NCBI GenBank assembly: GCA_946480965.1
Contig: CAMLMI010000053.1
Coordinates: forward strand, 1 to 18,193
From: an uncultured Verrucomicrobiales bacterium
GTDB taxonomy: Bacteria; Verrucomicrobiota; Verrucomicrobiae; Limisphaerales; CANJSG01
Direction: 5' to 3'
DNA: 18,193 nucleotides
Of this stretch, positions 1-6,870 are shown in pieces. Every line of letters starts with the position of its first letter. Position 1 is the first letter of the stretch. The notes below the pieces were generated by a model. It did no database searches, had not been told where the DNA came from, and saw only the letters and a program-made list of their open reading frames with translations. Both the position numbers and the translations under genes were made by a program.

Positions 1-432
1 GACCACGTAGGCCTTGCCGGAGAAAGCGACCAAGCCGATGCGGTCGTTGGGCCGGCCCTGGATGAACTCCTTCAGCACCTTCTGCGCGATGTAGAGGCGG
101 TTCACGCGTTGGCCCCGCTCCTGGAAGTCCTCCGCACCCATGCTCAACGACAGGTCCATCGCCACGACGATGTCGATGCCGCTGGCCTTCACCTGCGCCC
201 GACCTTCCACCAGCCGGGGCCGCGCCAGCGCGACGATCAGCAACGCGAGCGTCAACCAGCGCAAAGCCGAGAGAATCTTGCCCGCCCGCGATTTCCGCAG
301 CGCGGCGATGGACTTCACCAGCTGGACGGACGAATAGACGAAGGCCGTGCGCTTGGCGCGCCTCCCCTTCAGCCACGCCAGCACCGGCAGCAGCAGGAGG
401 AACAGCAAAATCCAGGGATGCGCGAAGGTCAT
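1..432 (-). CDS. BatA-like VWA-domain membrane protein (3' end outside window)
   Basis: Only the first 144 residues lie in the window; the C-terminus is cut by the window edge. Residues 1-22 are a hydrophobic segment beginning MTFAHPWILLFLLLLP, the usual start of the BatA N-terminal domain. A second membrane segment spans about 57-70. A von Willebrand A domain starts near residue 86 and carries the metal-binding MIDAS motif DLSLSMG (Asp93, Ser95, Ser97). In the family this metal site lies in a periplasmic or surface domain that binds protein partners. The ATG overlaps the stop of the upstream DUF4381-like gene as ATGA (429-432), so the two are probably translationally coupled. The gene is the last visible member of the MoxR operon. 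In related operons a second VWA gene and a TPR/BatD gene often follow; they would lie outside the window. Confidence 0.9.
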   Translation of the reverse strand, partial: MTFAHPWILLFLLLLPVLAWLKGRRAKRTAFVYSSVQLVKSIAALRKSRAGKILSALRWLTLALLIVALARPRLVEGRAQVKASGIDIVVAMDLSLSMGAEDFQERGQRVNRLYIAQKVLKEFIQGRPNDRIGLVAFSGKAYVV

Positions 433-1028
433 TTCGAGGAGATCAATTCGGCCGGTGCCTTCACCGGAGCGGGCGCGAGCGGCGCGGTTTCGTCGATCAG
501 CTTCAGCGCCGATTCATAGAGCGGCTGGAGCTGGGCGGGCGTGGGCTGGAGCCGGGCGAACTTCACCAGATCGCACTGCTCCAGAAATTCGCCGAGACTG
601 AGTTTCTGGGCGGTGGACAAGACCGGCCGGGTCCGAAGCTCCGACAGAAATTCCTCGGTCGTGCTCTCCGGCGCGCGCAGCTCGAAGCGCTCCTCCAGAT
701 AGAGCCGGACAGCATCGGAAACGAGGATGCAGAAGGGCTTGGGCTGGTCGAGCAGGTCCAGGGCGGCGGCCAGCTTCTGCCGCGCCCGTTCATGCGGCGG
801 AACGACAACCGGCAACGGCGGCGGGAAGAGCGGCTTCTTCCGCAGCAGCAGATAGAGAATCCCCGCCACCAAGAGGACGAAGAGCACTGCCCCGGCGATG
901 ACCCAGCCCCATTTGTCGAAGATGTAAACCGGAGGCCGGATGTCGCGCAGACCTTCGTCGGCCGCCACCGTATTGGTCACGGCTGGCGGCGTGGGCGGAA
1001 CGATGATCGCACTGGAGTTGCTGGCCAT
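429..1028 (-). CDS. DUF4381-like single-pass membrane protein of the MoxR/VWA operon
   Basis: A 199-residue protein from the ATG at 1028. A TTG two codons upstream is possible but less likely. A short N-terminal tail carries LRDIRPPV (about 27-34), a phrase typical of DUF4381-like operon proteins. One transmembrane segment follows (about 41-63), then Arg-Lys-Lys and a proline-rich linker. The rest is a helical domain of about 115 residues (ARQKLAAALDLL through QCDLVKFARLQPT). It ends in an Ala/Pro-rich tail. The family has no known enzymatic motif and I see none; it probably helps the MoxR ATPase act on VWA partners at the inner membrane. The stop overlaps the start of the VWA gene. The 221-bp gap to DUF58 upstream is unusually long for this operon and holds a palindrome pair. 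Confidence 0.8.
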   Translation of the reverse strand: MASNSSAIIVPPTPPAVTNTVAADEGLRDIRPPVYIFDKWGWVIAGAVLFVLLVAGILYLLLRKKPLFPPPLPVVVPPHERARQKLAAALDLLDQPKPFCILVSDAVRLYLEERFELRAPESTTEEFLSELRTRPVLSTAQKLSLGEFLEQCDLVKFARLQPTPAQLQPLYESALKLIDETAPLAPAPVKAPAELISSK

Positions 1029-1249
1029 GATCAAAGATCCCGTAGCGGCGAACGGAAGTTCGCCGGTGACTCTTCAAGGCAGGACAGGCTCCCAGCCTGT
1101 CCCCGATGTCTTTGGACAGCCACAAGACGGTGGGACGTTTGGGCCAAGGTCGAACTCGTCGGATTTCCCAAGCGCCACGGGTCAGGCTGGAAGCCTGACC
1201 TACCTTGATCCCATCTGCGTCCTTCAGCGTTCATCGGCGGTTCCAAATC
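1029..1249. other. Intergenic gap inside the MoxR operon
   Basis: A 221-bp non-coding spacer between the DUF58 stop and the DUF4381-like start. Most of it (1074-1208) is the inverted palindrome pair listed separately. Short ORFs crossing it read GQAGSL-type peptides from both palindromes and are not genes. No convincing promoter is visible ahead of the DUF4381-like start. A GGGA about 12 bases before the ATG may serve as a weak ribosome-binding site. Confidence 0.7.
1074..1208. repeat. REPIN-like inverted pair of palindromes
   Basis: Two perfect 9-bp hairpins with 3-base loops: 1082-1102 (arms GGACAGGCT / AGCCTGTCC) and 1180-1200 (arms GGTCAGGCT / AGCCTGACC). They are part of a longer inverted repeat. 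The block 1074-1104 (TCAAGGCAGGACAGGCT...) matches the reverse complement of about 1178-1208 (TCAAGGTAGGTCAGGCT...) with only a few mismatches, two of which preserve hairpin pairing. Two REP-type palindromes in inverted order about 80 bp apart is the architecture of REPINs, which are usually mobilised by RAYT (TnpA_REP) transposases. No such gene is in the window. Transcribed, the structure could attenuate or process the operon message. Confidence 0.7.
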
Positions 1250-2194
1250 TCAGTGCCTCATCCGGCGTTCCCGGGTCTCGAAGAACTGCGCCAGCTTCGG
1301 CGCGTAGTCCTCGTTGCTGCGGAGCTGGATGGTGTCGATGCGCGCCGAGCGCAAAGTGCGGATCGTCTGTTCCAGCGACTCCAGCTGCTTCTTCTGGAAG
1401 CTCTCCCGCTTCCTCGCGTCGTTGGTGTTGATCTCCACCAGTTCGCCCGTCTCCGCATCCTCCAGCTCCAGCAAGCCGATGGCCGGAAGCTCCAGTTCGA
1501 AGCGGTCCACGATCTGGATGGCCACCACGTCGTGCTTGCGGTTCGTCCGCCGCAGCGCCGGCAAGGCCGCCGACGCCAAACTCTCCCGCATCATCATAGA
1601 CGCCCGGGGCCGCGCCTCGATCTCCGCCTGGTGATGGCCGAGGAAGTCGGACACCACGACCGAGATCGCCTTGCGCGTGCAGACGCGTTGGAGGAAGCGC
1701 AGCGCCTCGGTCAGGTTCGTGCCCGTGTGTTCCGGCTCGAAGAACAGCACGTCGCGGATCACGCGCAACACGTGACGGCGGCCCTTCTTCGGCGGAATGA
1801 ACTTCTCCACCCGGTCGCTGAAGAGGATGACGCCCACCTTGTCGTTGTTGCGGATGGCGGAGAAGGCCAGCACGGCGGCAATCTCCGCCGCGACCTCGCG
1901 CTTGGATCGGTCCACCGAACCGAACCGGCCCGACGCGCTGACGTCGATCACCAGCATGACCGTCAGCTCGCGCTCCTCGACGAACTTCTTGATGTGCGGC
2001 GTGTTTGTCCGGGCGGTGACGTTCCAGTCGATGGCGCGGACGTCGTCGCCGGCCTGGTATTCCCGGACCTCGTCGAAGTTCATCCCCTGCCCCTTGAAGA
2101 CGCTGTGATACGCCCCCGCGACCGACTCGCTCACGAGCCGGTTCGACCGGATCTCGATCTGGCGGATCTTCTTGAGGATTTCCTTGGGGATCAT
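1250..2194 (-). CDS. DUF58 domain protein with VWA-type fold
   Basis: A 314-residue protein starting MIPKEILKKIRQIEI at the ATG at 2194; a longer frame start 54 bases upstream is rejected because it runs into the neighbouring gene. The DUF58 signature is complete: GMNFDEVREYQAGDDVRAIDW (about 37-57). It is followed by a VWA-like core with the MIDAS sequence VIDVSASG (Asp84, Ser86, Ser88). A helical tail follows, EINTNDARKRESFQKKQ, as in close relatives. DUF58 proteins accompany MoxR ATPases and are thought to act as adaptors or substrates of the ATPase; no enzymatic role is established. The start codon overlaps the stop of the upstream TIR/NDT-like gene as ATGA (2191-2194), so its translation may depend on that gene being read. 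Confidence 0.92.
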   Translation of the reverse strand: MIPKEILKKIRQIEIRSNRLVSESVAGAYHSVFKGQGMNFDEVREYQAGDDVRAIDWNVTARTNTPHIKKFVEERELTVMLVIDVSASGRFGSVDRSKREVAAEIAAVLAFSAIRNNDKVGVILFSDRVEKFIPPKKGRRHVLRVIRDVLFFEPEHTGTNLTEALRFLQRVCTRKAISVVVSDFLGHHQAEIEARPRASMMMRESLASAALPALRRTNRKHDVVAIQIVDRFELELPAIGLLELEDAETGELVEINTNDARKRESFQKKQLESLEQTIRTLRSARIDTIQLRSNEDYAPKLAQFFETRERRMRH

Positions 2195-3051
2195 GGAATC
2201 CTGTCGTCTCCGTTTGGCAGGTGTTCGCGCAAGGCTGTTTGAAACCAAGTTTCATCCTCAGCATCTCCAAGAATCAGCCTAGGAACGCCCTTTTCAAATT
2301 GAGCCTGCCTTAGAGGGGCCAGGCTTCCACGGATATCTCTTAGACTGCTCATCTCTGACATCCCATCTGCGTGAACCAACGGAACTTTGGACGCTTCAAT
2401 TTCGCGAATTAGGATCTTTCTCAAGGCTACCCACCACTTGTAGTCAGGCGTTGTTCTTTTCCCAACAACTCGAAGTGCCATTCCAATCTGGAAAATTTCA
2501 ATTCCTCCAATCACTCCATCGCCTGCGTAGAACTCTGCACGACCAGAAAAGCCCACCTTCTTAAGCGCTTTTAGCACACAAACAGCCGAATCAGGACCAT
2601 AAAACTCAGCGCCCTCAGAAAGCTCGAATGTGAACGTGTATCCGTATCTATCCTCGTCCAACGGCTTAAGCACATTCAGCCAATCTCTCAACAACCGTCT
2701 GAGATGCCTCAGATCCTTGTAGCAGCGATGGCGAAAATGCCGATAGTTGAACGGAATGTCTGATCCCTGACGGATAAGCAACGTCGTATCGGTGGAACGG
2801 CGAATTCCATGACAGTAGCCAATTTCGTAGGAAACGCTGTGCGAGTCCCCAGTGCTGTCTATTAGGACCAAGTCAGAAGCTCTAAGAAGTTCGCACACCT
2901 CATCTACCACAGGACCTGATGTCCTAATTCCATCAGCTCGAATCGGACGATAGCCAGCCTCTCTAAGAACTTCGCATATGACGACAAAACGTTTGTCTCG
3001 AGGCGCCTCGTCCCAAAACTTCATCGCCACAAAGGCCGTTTTCTCCCTCAT
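2191..3051 (-). CDS. Nucleoside-deoxyribosyltransferase/TIR-like domain protein, probably acquired
   Basis: A 286-residue protein with a clear N-terminal Rossmann-like domain of the nucleoside 2-deoxyribosyltransferase (NDT)/TIR-like group. The visible motifs are AFVAMKF (6-12), VVDEVCELLRASDLVLIDST (48-67), SYEIGYCHG (74-82, with the likely active-site Glu76) and DIPFNYRHFRHRCY (98-111). Such domains cleave or bind N-glycosidic nucleotides and are frequent in bacterial conflict systems. Residues 130-286 form a second domain I do not recognise. Base composition differs sharply from its neighbours: the line 2581-2640 is 29/60 G+C against 39/60 for 3301-3360 in moxR. An AAGGA lies 8 bases before the ATG. 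The gene sits 25 bp after the MoxR stop and overlaps the DUF58 start by ATGA. I infer horizontal acquisition into a conserved operon. Enzymatic activity and target are unknown. Confidence 0.8.
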   Translation of the reverse strand: MREKTAFVAMKFWDEAPRDKRFVVICEVLREAGYRPIRADGIRTSGPVVDEVCELLRASDLVLIDSTGDSHSVSYEIGYCHGIRRSTDTTLLIRQGSDIPFNYRHFRHRCYKDLRHLRRLLRDWLNVLKPLDEDRYGYTFTFELSEGAEFYGPDSAVCVLKALKKVGFSGRAEFYAGDGVIGGIEIFQIGMALRVVGKRTTPDYKWWVALRKILIREIEASKVPLVHADGMSEMSSLRDIRGSLAPLRQAQFEKGVPRLILGDAEDETWFQTALREHLPNGDDRIP

Positions 3052-3076
3052 AGTCTCGGTCCTTGACTAACGCCTC

Positions 3077-4066
3077 TCACGGCACCGGCAGTTCGCTGAA
3101 GATCTTGTTGATGATCGTCTCGCTGGTCTTGTCCTCGGCTTCGGCCTCGTAGGTCACGGTCACGCGGTGGCGGAGGACGTCCATGCCCACGCTCTTCACG
3201 TCCTGCGGGGTCACGTAGCCGCGGCCTTTGAGGAAGGCATGGGCCTTGGCGGCCAGCGTCAGCGCGATGGTGGCGCGGGGCGAGGCGCCCATCTGGATCA
3301 GGCCGTCGAGCTGGATCTTGTAGTCCTTGGGGTCGCGGGTGCAGCAGACCACGTCCACGATGTAGTCCTTCACCTTGTCGTCGATGTAGATCTCGTTGAG
3401 CACGCGGCGGGCGTCGAAGATCTCGGCGGGCGTCACCACGGCCTTCACCTGCGGCGCTGGGCCGGTCTTGGCCATCAGGTCGAGGATCTGGCGTTCCTCG
3501 GCGCGGCTGGGATAGGTGACCTTGAGCTTCAACATGAAGCGGTCCACCTGCGCCTCGGGCAGGTTGTAGGTGCCTTCCTGCTCGATGGGGTTCTGCGTGG
3601 CCAGCACGAGGAACGGCTCGTCCAGCTTGAAGCTCTGTTCGCCGATCGTGACCTGCTTTTCCTGCATCGCCTCGAGCAGAGCGGACTGGACCTTGGCGGG
3701 GGCGCGGTTGATCTCGTCGGCCAAGACGATGTTGGCGAAGACGGGGCCGCGCCGGGTGGTGAAGCTGCCGGTCTGGGGATTGTAGATTTGGGTGCCGATG
3801 AGGTCGGCGGGCAACAGATCGGGGGTGAACTGGAGCCGGGAGAACTTCACGCTCAGGCACTGGGCCAGCGATTTGACGGCGAGCGTCTTGGCCAGGCCGG
3901 GCACGCCTTCGAGGAGGACGTGGCCGTTGGCCAGGAGGCCGATGACGAGGCGTTCGACCAGGTAGCTCTGGCCGACGACGACCTGGCTCATTTCTTGGAG
4001 AAGCGGGCGAACGAAGGCCGAGGCGCGCTGGACTTCGTCGTTGATGGCCGTGATGCCGGAATTCAT
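3077..4066 (-). CDS. MoxR-family AAA+ ATPase
   Basis: A 329-residue protein from the ATG at 4066 (MNSGITAINDEVQRA). A TTG-started extension of 14 residues looks unlike the family and is rejected. Walker A is GVPGLAKT (54-61), Walker B is IVLADE (112-117) followed by INRAP, and sensor 1 is LATQNP (154-159) with the family phrase NPIEQEGTYNLPEAQVDRF. The C-terminal lid carries GASPRATIAL, the usual sensor-2 arginine region. Length matches the family (about 320-340). MoxR ATPases act as chaperones that remodel VWA-domain partners, here encoded downstream by DUF58 and the BatA-like protein. It is the first gene of the minus-strand operon. Confidence 0.95.
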   Translation of the reverse strand: MNSGITAINDEVQRASAFVRPLLQEMSQVVVGQSYLVERLVIGLLANGHVLLEGVPGLAKTLAVKSLAQCLSVKFSRLQFTPDLLPADLIGTQIYNPQTGSFTTRRGPVFANIVLADEINRAPAKVQSALLEAMQEKQVTIGEQSFKLDEPFLVLATQNPIEQEGTYNLPEAQVDRFMLKLKVTYPSRAEERQILDLMAKTGPAPQVKAVVTPAEIFDARRVLNEIYIDDKVKDYIVDVVCCTRDPKDYKIQLDGLIQMGASPRATIALTLAAKAHAFLKGRGYVTPQDVKSVGMDVLRHRVTVTYEAEAEDKTSETIINKIFSELPVP

Positions 4067-4077
4067 GGGGCGCAAGA

Positions 4078-4108
4078 TAGTTACGAGGACAGAGACACGG
4101 GAACTCAA
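4078..4108 (-). promoter_or_regulatory. Possible promoter of the MoxR operon
   Basis: Read on the minus strand, TTGAGT (4108-4103) and TAACTA (4083-4078) are separated by 19 bases and lie just before the MoxR ATG at 4066. The spacing is long, and the implied leader is only a few bases, so the match is weak. The true promoter may lie further up towards cutA. Confidence 0.25.
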
Positions 4109-4154
4109 AAGATGTTCAGACGACGACCAGCGGAAACGAACCTTCGAGCTTTGA

Positions 4155-4203
4155 TTTCGGATTTCTTTCGGGCCTTGGCCTTCGGCTTTCGGACTTCGGA
4201 TTT
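4155..4203. repeat. Degenerate heptamer repeat (YTTCGGN)
   Basis: Between the divergent MoxR and cutA starts the sequence falls into loose 7-base steps of the form (T/C)TTCGG(A/G/C): TTTCGGA, TTTCGGG, CTTCGGC, TTTCGGA, CTTCGGA, with interrupted units between. The pattern is strongly strand-biased in composition. I see no gene in it. It may be a slippage-derived tract or a dispersed intergenic repeat. Confidence 0.5.
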
Positions 4204-4239
4204 GCCGACGCAGCCCGAGTTCGTTTACCCGTGCCCCGG

Positions 4240-4575
4240 ATGAAAGCCACTTCGCGCCATGTGCTCGTGCTCGTCACCGCCCCGAACCTGAAGGTCGCCC
4301 GCGCCGTGGCCAAAGCGGCTCTGGAGGCGCGGCTGGTCGCCTGCGCGAACCTCGTGCCCAGGCTGGAGTCGCACTACTGGTGGAAAGGCAAGCTGGAGAA
4401 GAGCGCCGAAGCGCTGATCGTGATGAAGACGCTCAAGACCCGCTTGAAGGTGCTGGAGCAAGCCGTCCTCGCCGCGCATCCCTACGACACGCCGGAGTTC
4501 GTCGTGCTGCCGCTGGCCGGGGGCAACGAGCGCTACCTCACTTGGATTGATGCGAGCGTCGCCGTGGCAAAGTAG
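4240..4575 (+). CDS. cutA: CutA-family divalent cation tolerance protein
   Basis: A 111-residue protein from the ATG at 4240 (MKATSRHVLVLVTAPN); a GTG 9 bases upstream would add three residues. The family core is unmistakable: VARAVAKAALEARLVACANLVPRLESHYWWKGKLEKSAEALIVMKT, then HPYDTPEFVVLPL and a C-terminal YLTWIDASV. Length fits the family (about 105-115). CutA proteins form very stable cytoplasmic trimers. They were linked genetically to copper and other divalent cation tolerance in E. coli, but their biochemical role is uncertain. It is transcribed divergently from the MoxR operon. Its stop lies only 15 bp from the stop of the convergent GH28 gene, with no terminator visible between. Confidence 0.93.
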   Translation: MKATSRHVLVLVTAPNLKVARAVAKAALEARLVACANLVPRLESHYWWKGKLEKSAEALIVMKTLKTRLKVLEQAVLAAHPYDTPEFVVLPLAGGNERYLTWIDASVAVAK

Positions 4576-4590
4576 CGGCGGATTTCCCTC

Positions 4591-5922
4591 CTACTTCTTG
4601 TCTTCCCAAACCACCGCATCACCGGTTTTGACCGTCGCGTTCAGCCCGGAGGTGTCTATATTCTTGGCGCGGGCGATGGAAAGTCCCTTATCGGCAGTGA
4701 TGCGGCAGGCTTGGAACCGGATGCCGTCCACGGGTTGATCCTCCAAGCCCCGGATCGTTCCAACCTGTGTCGCCGTGCCGGAGACGTTCACCAAGCGGAT
4801 GTTGCGGAACACCGGCGGTCCCTGGCTGGAATTGGTCTTGGGGCCGGACCAGGAAGCGTTCACCTCCACGGCCTGCCGCACGCCGCGCAGCTCGATGTTG
4901 CGATAGACCACGTTTTCCACGCCGCCGCCGCGAGCGGGAGCGCTCTTGATGCGAACGGCTGCCCAGTTGTCGTCCTCGACCACACAGTTGCGCACCTCGA
5001 CGTTGCGGATGAATCCCGAAGTCTCGCTCCCCAGCGCCACCGCGCCGTGGCCATAGCCGAAGCGGCAATTCTCGATCAGCACGTCTTCGCACGGGCGGTT
5101 GACCCGCAGCCCGTCCTCGTCGCGCCCCGCTTTCAGCGAAATGCAGTCGTCCTGCACGTGGATGTCGCAACGGTCCACGCGCACTTGGCGGCAGGAATCG
5201 ATGTCGATTCCGTCCGCGCTCGGGATATAGCTCTCGGCGCGAACGGTCAGGCCCTGGGCCAGCACACGCTCGCAATAGATGAAGACCAGTCCCCACGACG
5301 CCTGGTTCTGGAGCCGCAGGCCGCTGACCTCCACGTCCTGGCAACGCAGAGCCACGATCAAGCGCGGCCGTCCTTGCCACGGTTGCGTCGGATCGGCGTA
5401 GGGCCGTTGCCGGGGCACAAAGTTCGTCGCCCCGCCCTGCTCCCGCCACGCCCGCTGGATCTCGGCCAGACGCTCGCCGCGCGGGCGCGGTTCGCGCGCC
5501 TCCCAGAGCTGGCCCTGGCCGTCGATGGTGCCTTCGCCGTAGATGCGCGTGCCGACGAGGTCCACCGCGTTGATCAGCGCGGCGGTCCAGCGGCATTCCT
5601 CGCCTTCCCACCGCGTCGGCATCACGGGGTATTCCGCCTTGTCCAGGGTGCCGAGCACGACCCCGCCCCGGTCCACGCGCAGGTCCACGCGCGGTTTCAT
5701 GAAAATCGAACCGGTGAGGAACCGCCCCTCCGGCACCACGACCACGCCGCCGCCCGCCGCCGCGCAGGCGTCGATGGCCTGTTGGATCGCTCGGGTGTCG
5801 GAAGTCCGTCCATCGCCAACTGCGCCGAAGCGGGTGACGACAAACTCCCTCGGCAGCCGGGAAGAAGAACATCCGACGGCGAGCACGACGGCCCACAGAC
5901 AAAGCAGACGGGGCAAGTTCAT
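4591..5922 (-). CDS. GH28-family glycoside hydrolase (polygalacturonase-like), lipoprotein
   Basis: A 443-residue protein from the ATG at 5922; an ATG three codons upstream is also possible, and the far longer in-frame extension to 6258 is low-quality sequence and rejected. The N-terminus MNLPRLLCLWAVVLAVGC looks like a lipoprotein signal with Cys18, so the enzyme is probably membrane-anchored outside the cytoplasm. The pectate-lyase-3 start FGAVGDGRTSDTRAIQQAID (32-51) leads into a right-handed beta helix. The four GH28 signatures are present: SADGIDIDSC (235-244, Asp237), QDDC (257-260, Asp258/Asp259), GHG (291-293) and RIK (324-326). The usual Asn of the NTD motif is replaced by Ala. GH28 enzymes hydrolyse galacturonans or rhamnogalacturonans; the exact substrate cannot be read from the sequence. 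Confidence 0.9.
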   Translation of the reverse strand: MNLPRLLCLWAVVLAVGCSSSRLPREFVVTRFGAVGDGRTSDTRAIQQAIDACAAAGGGVVVVPEGRFLTGSIFMKPRVDLRVDRGGVVLGTLDKAEYPVMPTRWEGEECRWTAALINAVDLVGTRIYGEGTIDGQGQLWEAREPRPRGERLAEIQRAWREQGGATNFVPRQRPYADPTQPWQGRPRLIVALRCQDVEVSGLRLQNQASWGLVFIYCERVLAQGLTVRAESYIPSADGIDIDSCRQVRVDRCDIHVQDDCISLKAGRDEDGLRVNRPCEDVLIENCRFGYGHGAVALGSETSGFIRNVEVRNCVVEDDNWAAVRIKSAPARGGGVENVVYRNIELRGVRQAVEVNASWSGPKTNSSQGPPVFRNIRLVNVSGTATQVGTIRGLEDQPVDGIRFQACRITADKGLSIARAKNIDTSGLNATVKTGDAVVWEDKK

Positions 5923-5931
5923 GGGAACCAT

Positions 5932-6261
5932 GTTTCGGGAACCATAGCCGATCCCACCCTCAATCCCGTCAAGCCCAGCCACTGTGGCAAACCTGCTCCG
6001 GAAGGATGCAAGAACGGCACCGAAGCCATCGGGCTTTTGCGAATGGAGGTGGGCGAAGGCTTGGCCGAGTTGTCGCCCCAGCTTCGGCGATTTCCCGCGT
6101 CCTGCATGACCACGCGCAGGCTTTCTCTGCGCTTTGCCCGAAACCGTGCGCAGTGCCCGGCCGCTCGGGAAAATTTTCCGCGCGGCAGCTTGTGGCCATG
6201 CAGACTCCGCTCCTTCAATCCGCGCACCTTCGTCCGGCATTCGGGCGAACATTCGCAACCC
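5932..6261. other. Divergent intergenic region between GH28 and the M64 unit
   Basis: About 330 bases without a supportable gene. ORFs crossing it are Arg/Ser/Pro-rich shadows in GC-rich DNA. It must hold the promoters of both the GH28 gene and the plus-strand unit starting at 6262. The one feature that stands out is the 12-bp palindrome GGAAAATTTTCC at 6168-6179, an A/T-rich island in GC-rich sequence. Confidence 0.6.
6168..6179. promoter_or_regulatory. Perfect 12-bp palindrome, possible operator
   Basis: GGAAAATTTTCC reads the same on both strands. It lies 82 bases before the start at 6262 and about 245 bases from the GH28 start, in a divergent intergenic region. The symmetry and A/T core suit binding by a dimeric regulator, but one copy alone is weak evidence. 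Confidence 0.3.
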
Positions 6262-6870
6262 ATGTCCGACCGTCGTTTTCCTGGGCGCCTTTTGGCCGCC
6301 GCTTCGCTTCTGGTGCTGCTTGCCGGCCTTTCACGCCGCTCCCGTCCAGAGCCGGGATTGGCTCCGGCTCCCGGCCGAATTGCTTCACCGCCCGCCGCTC
6401 CCGCCACCAACGCGCCGCCCTCGTCGCCACATCCCGAAGTCGGGGATCTCGGATCGGCCTCTCCTGCGCTGGGGTCGCCCACGAGCGCGAGTATCGCCTA
6501 TCGCTTCCGGCTCCACGGAGATCGCTGCGAACTGCTCGCCGCCGATCCCATCCGGGGCGACTTCCGCCAGCGTCCGCTTTCCCGCCGCCAACCGGGAATG
6601 CTGCGCTGCCGTTTGCTCGATGCGGAGCAGCGCGTCCTGGCCGAGGAATTTTTGCCGCAACCGGATTTCCAATGCGTCGTGCTGGACCCGGTCCAAACCT
6701 CGGGCAAGGCCACTCCCGCCAAGCTCACGGACTCCGGCCCGGTCGTGGTTCAGACCCGCCTTCCCTCCAAAGCCGGAGCCGCGATCCTGGAAATCGGGCG
6801 GCTGGATACGCCTTCAAGTGAGCCATCGGTCCGCATCCTCGCCCAGTTCGCACTCCCTATCCAACGATGA
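6262..6870 (+). CDS. Secreted protein of unknown function, coupled to the M64 peptidase gene
   Basis: A 202-residue protein from the ATG at 6262. Residues 1-22 (MSDRRFPGRLLAAASLLVLLAG) form a signal peptide or membrane anchor. Residues 23-75 are a disordered Pro/Ala/Ser linker. Residues 78-200 look like a folded beta-rich domain (YRFRLHGDRCELLAADPIRG, PGMLRCRLLDAEQRVLAEEF, PDFQCVVLDP, GAAILEIGRL, VRILAQFAL). I do not recognise it with certainty. Some M64 peptidases have an N-terminal beta domain fused to the catalytic domain, and this could be its separate equivalent. The stop overlaps the peptidase start as ATGA (6867-6870), so the two are almost certainly co-translated and probably act together outside the cytoplasm. 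Confidence 0.75.
   Translation: MSDRRFPGRLLAAASLLVLLAGLSRRSRPEPGLAPAPGRIASPPAAPATNAPPSSPHPEVGDLGSASPALGSPTSASIAYRFRLHGDRCELLAADPIRGDFRQRPLSRRQPGMLRCRLLDAEQRVLAEEFLPQPDFQCVVLDPVQTSGKATPAKLTDSGPVVVQTRLPSKAGAAILEIGRLDTPSSEPSVRILAQFALPIQR

Noticed and set aside
1031..1246. Short ORFs across the DUF58-DUF4381 gap that read GQAGSL-type peptides
   Set aside because: They are translations of the palindromic repeat pair; the peptide similarity reflects DNA repeats, not protein.
3167..4243. A 358-codon plus-strand frame opposite MoxR
   Set aside because: Antisense shadow: no motif, high Gly/Asp/His content, while the minus strand encodes a full MoxR ATPase.
5923..6258. N-terminal extension of the GH28 frame up to 6258
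   Set aside because: It precedes an evident lipoprotein signal peptide at 5922 and its sequence is Arg/Ala/Gly-rich without structure.
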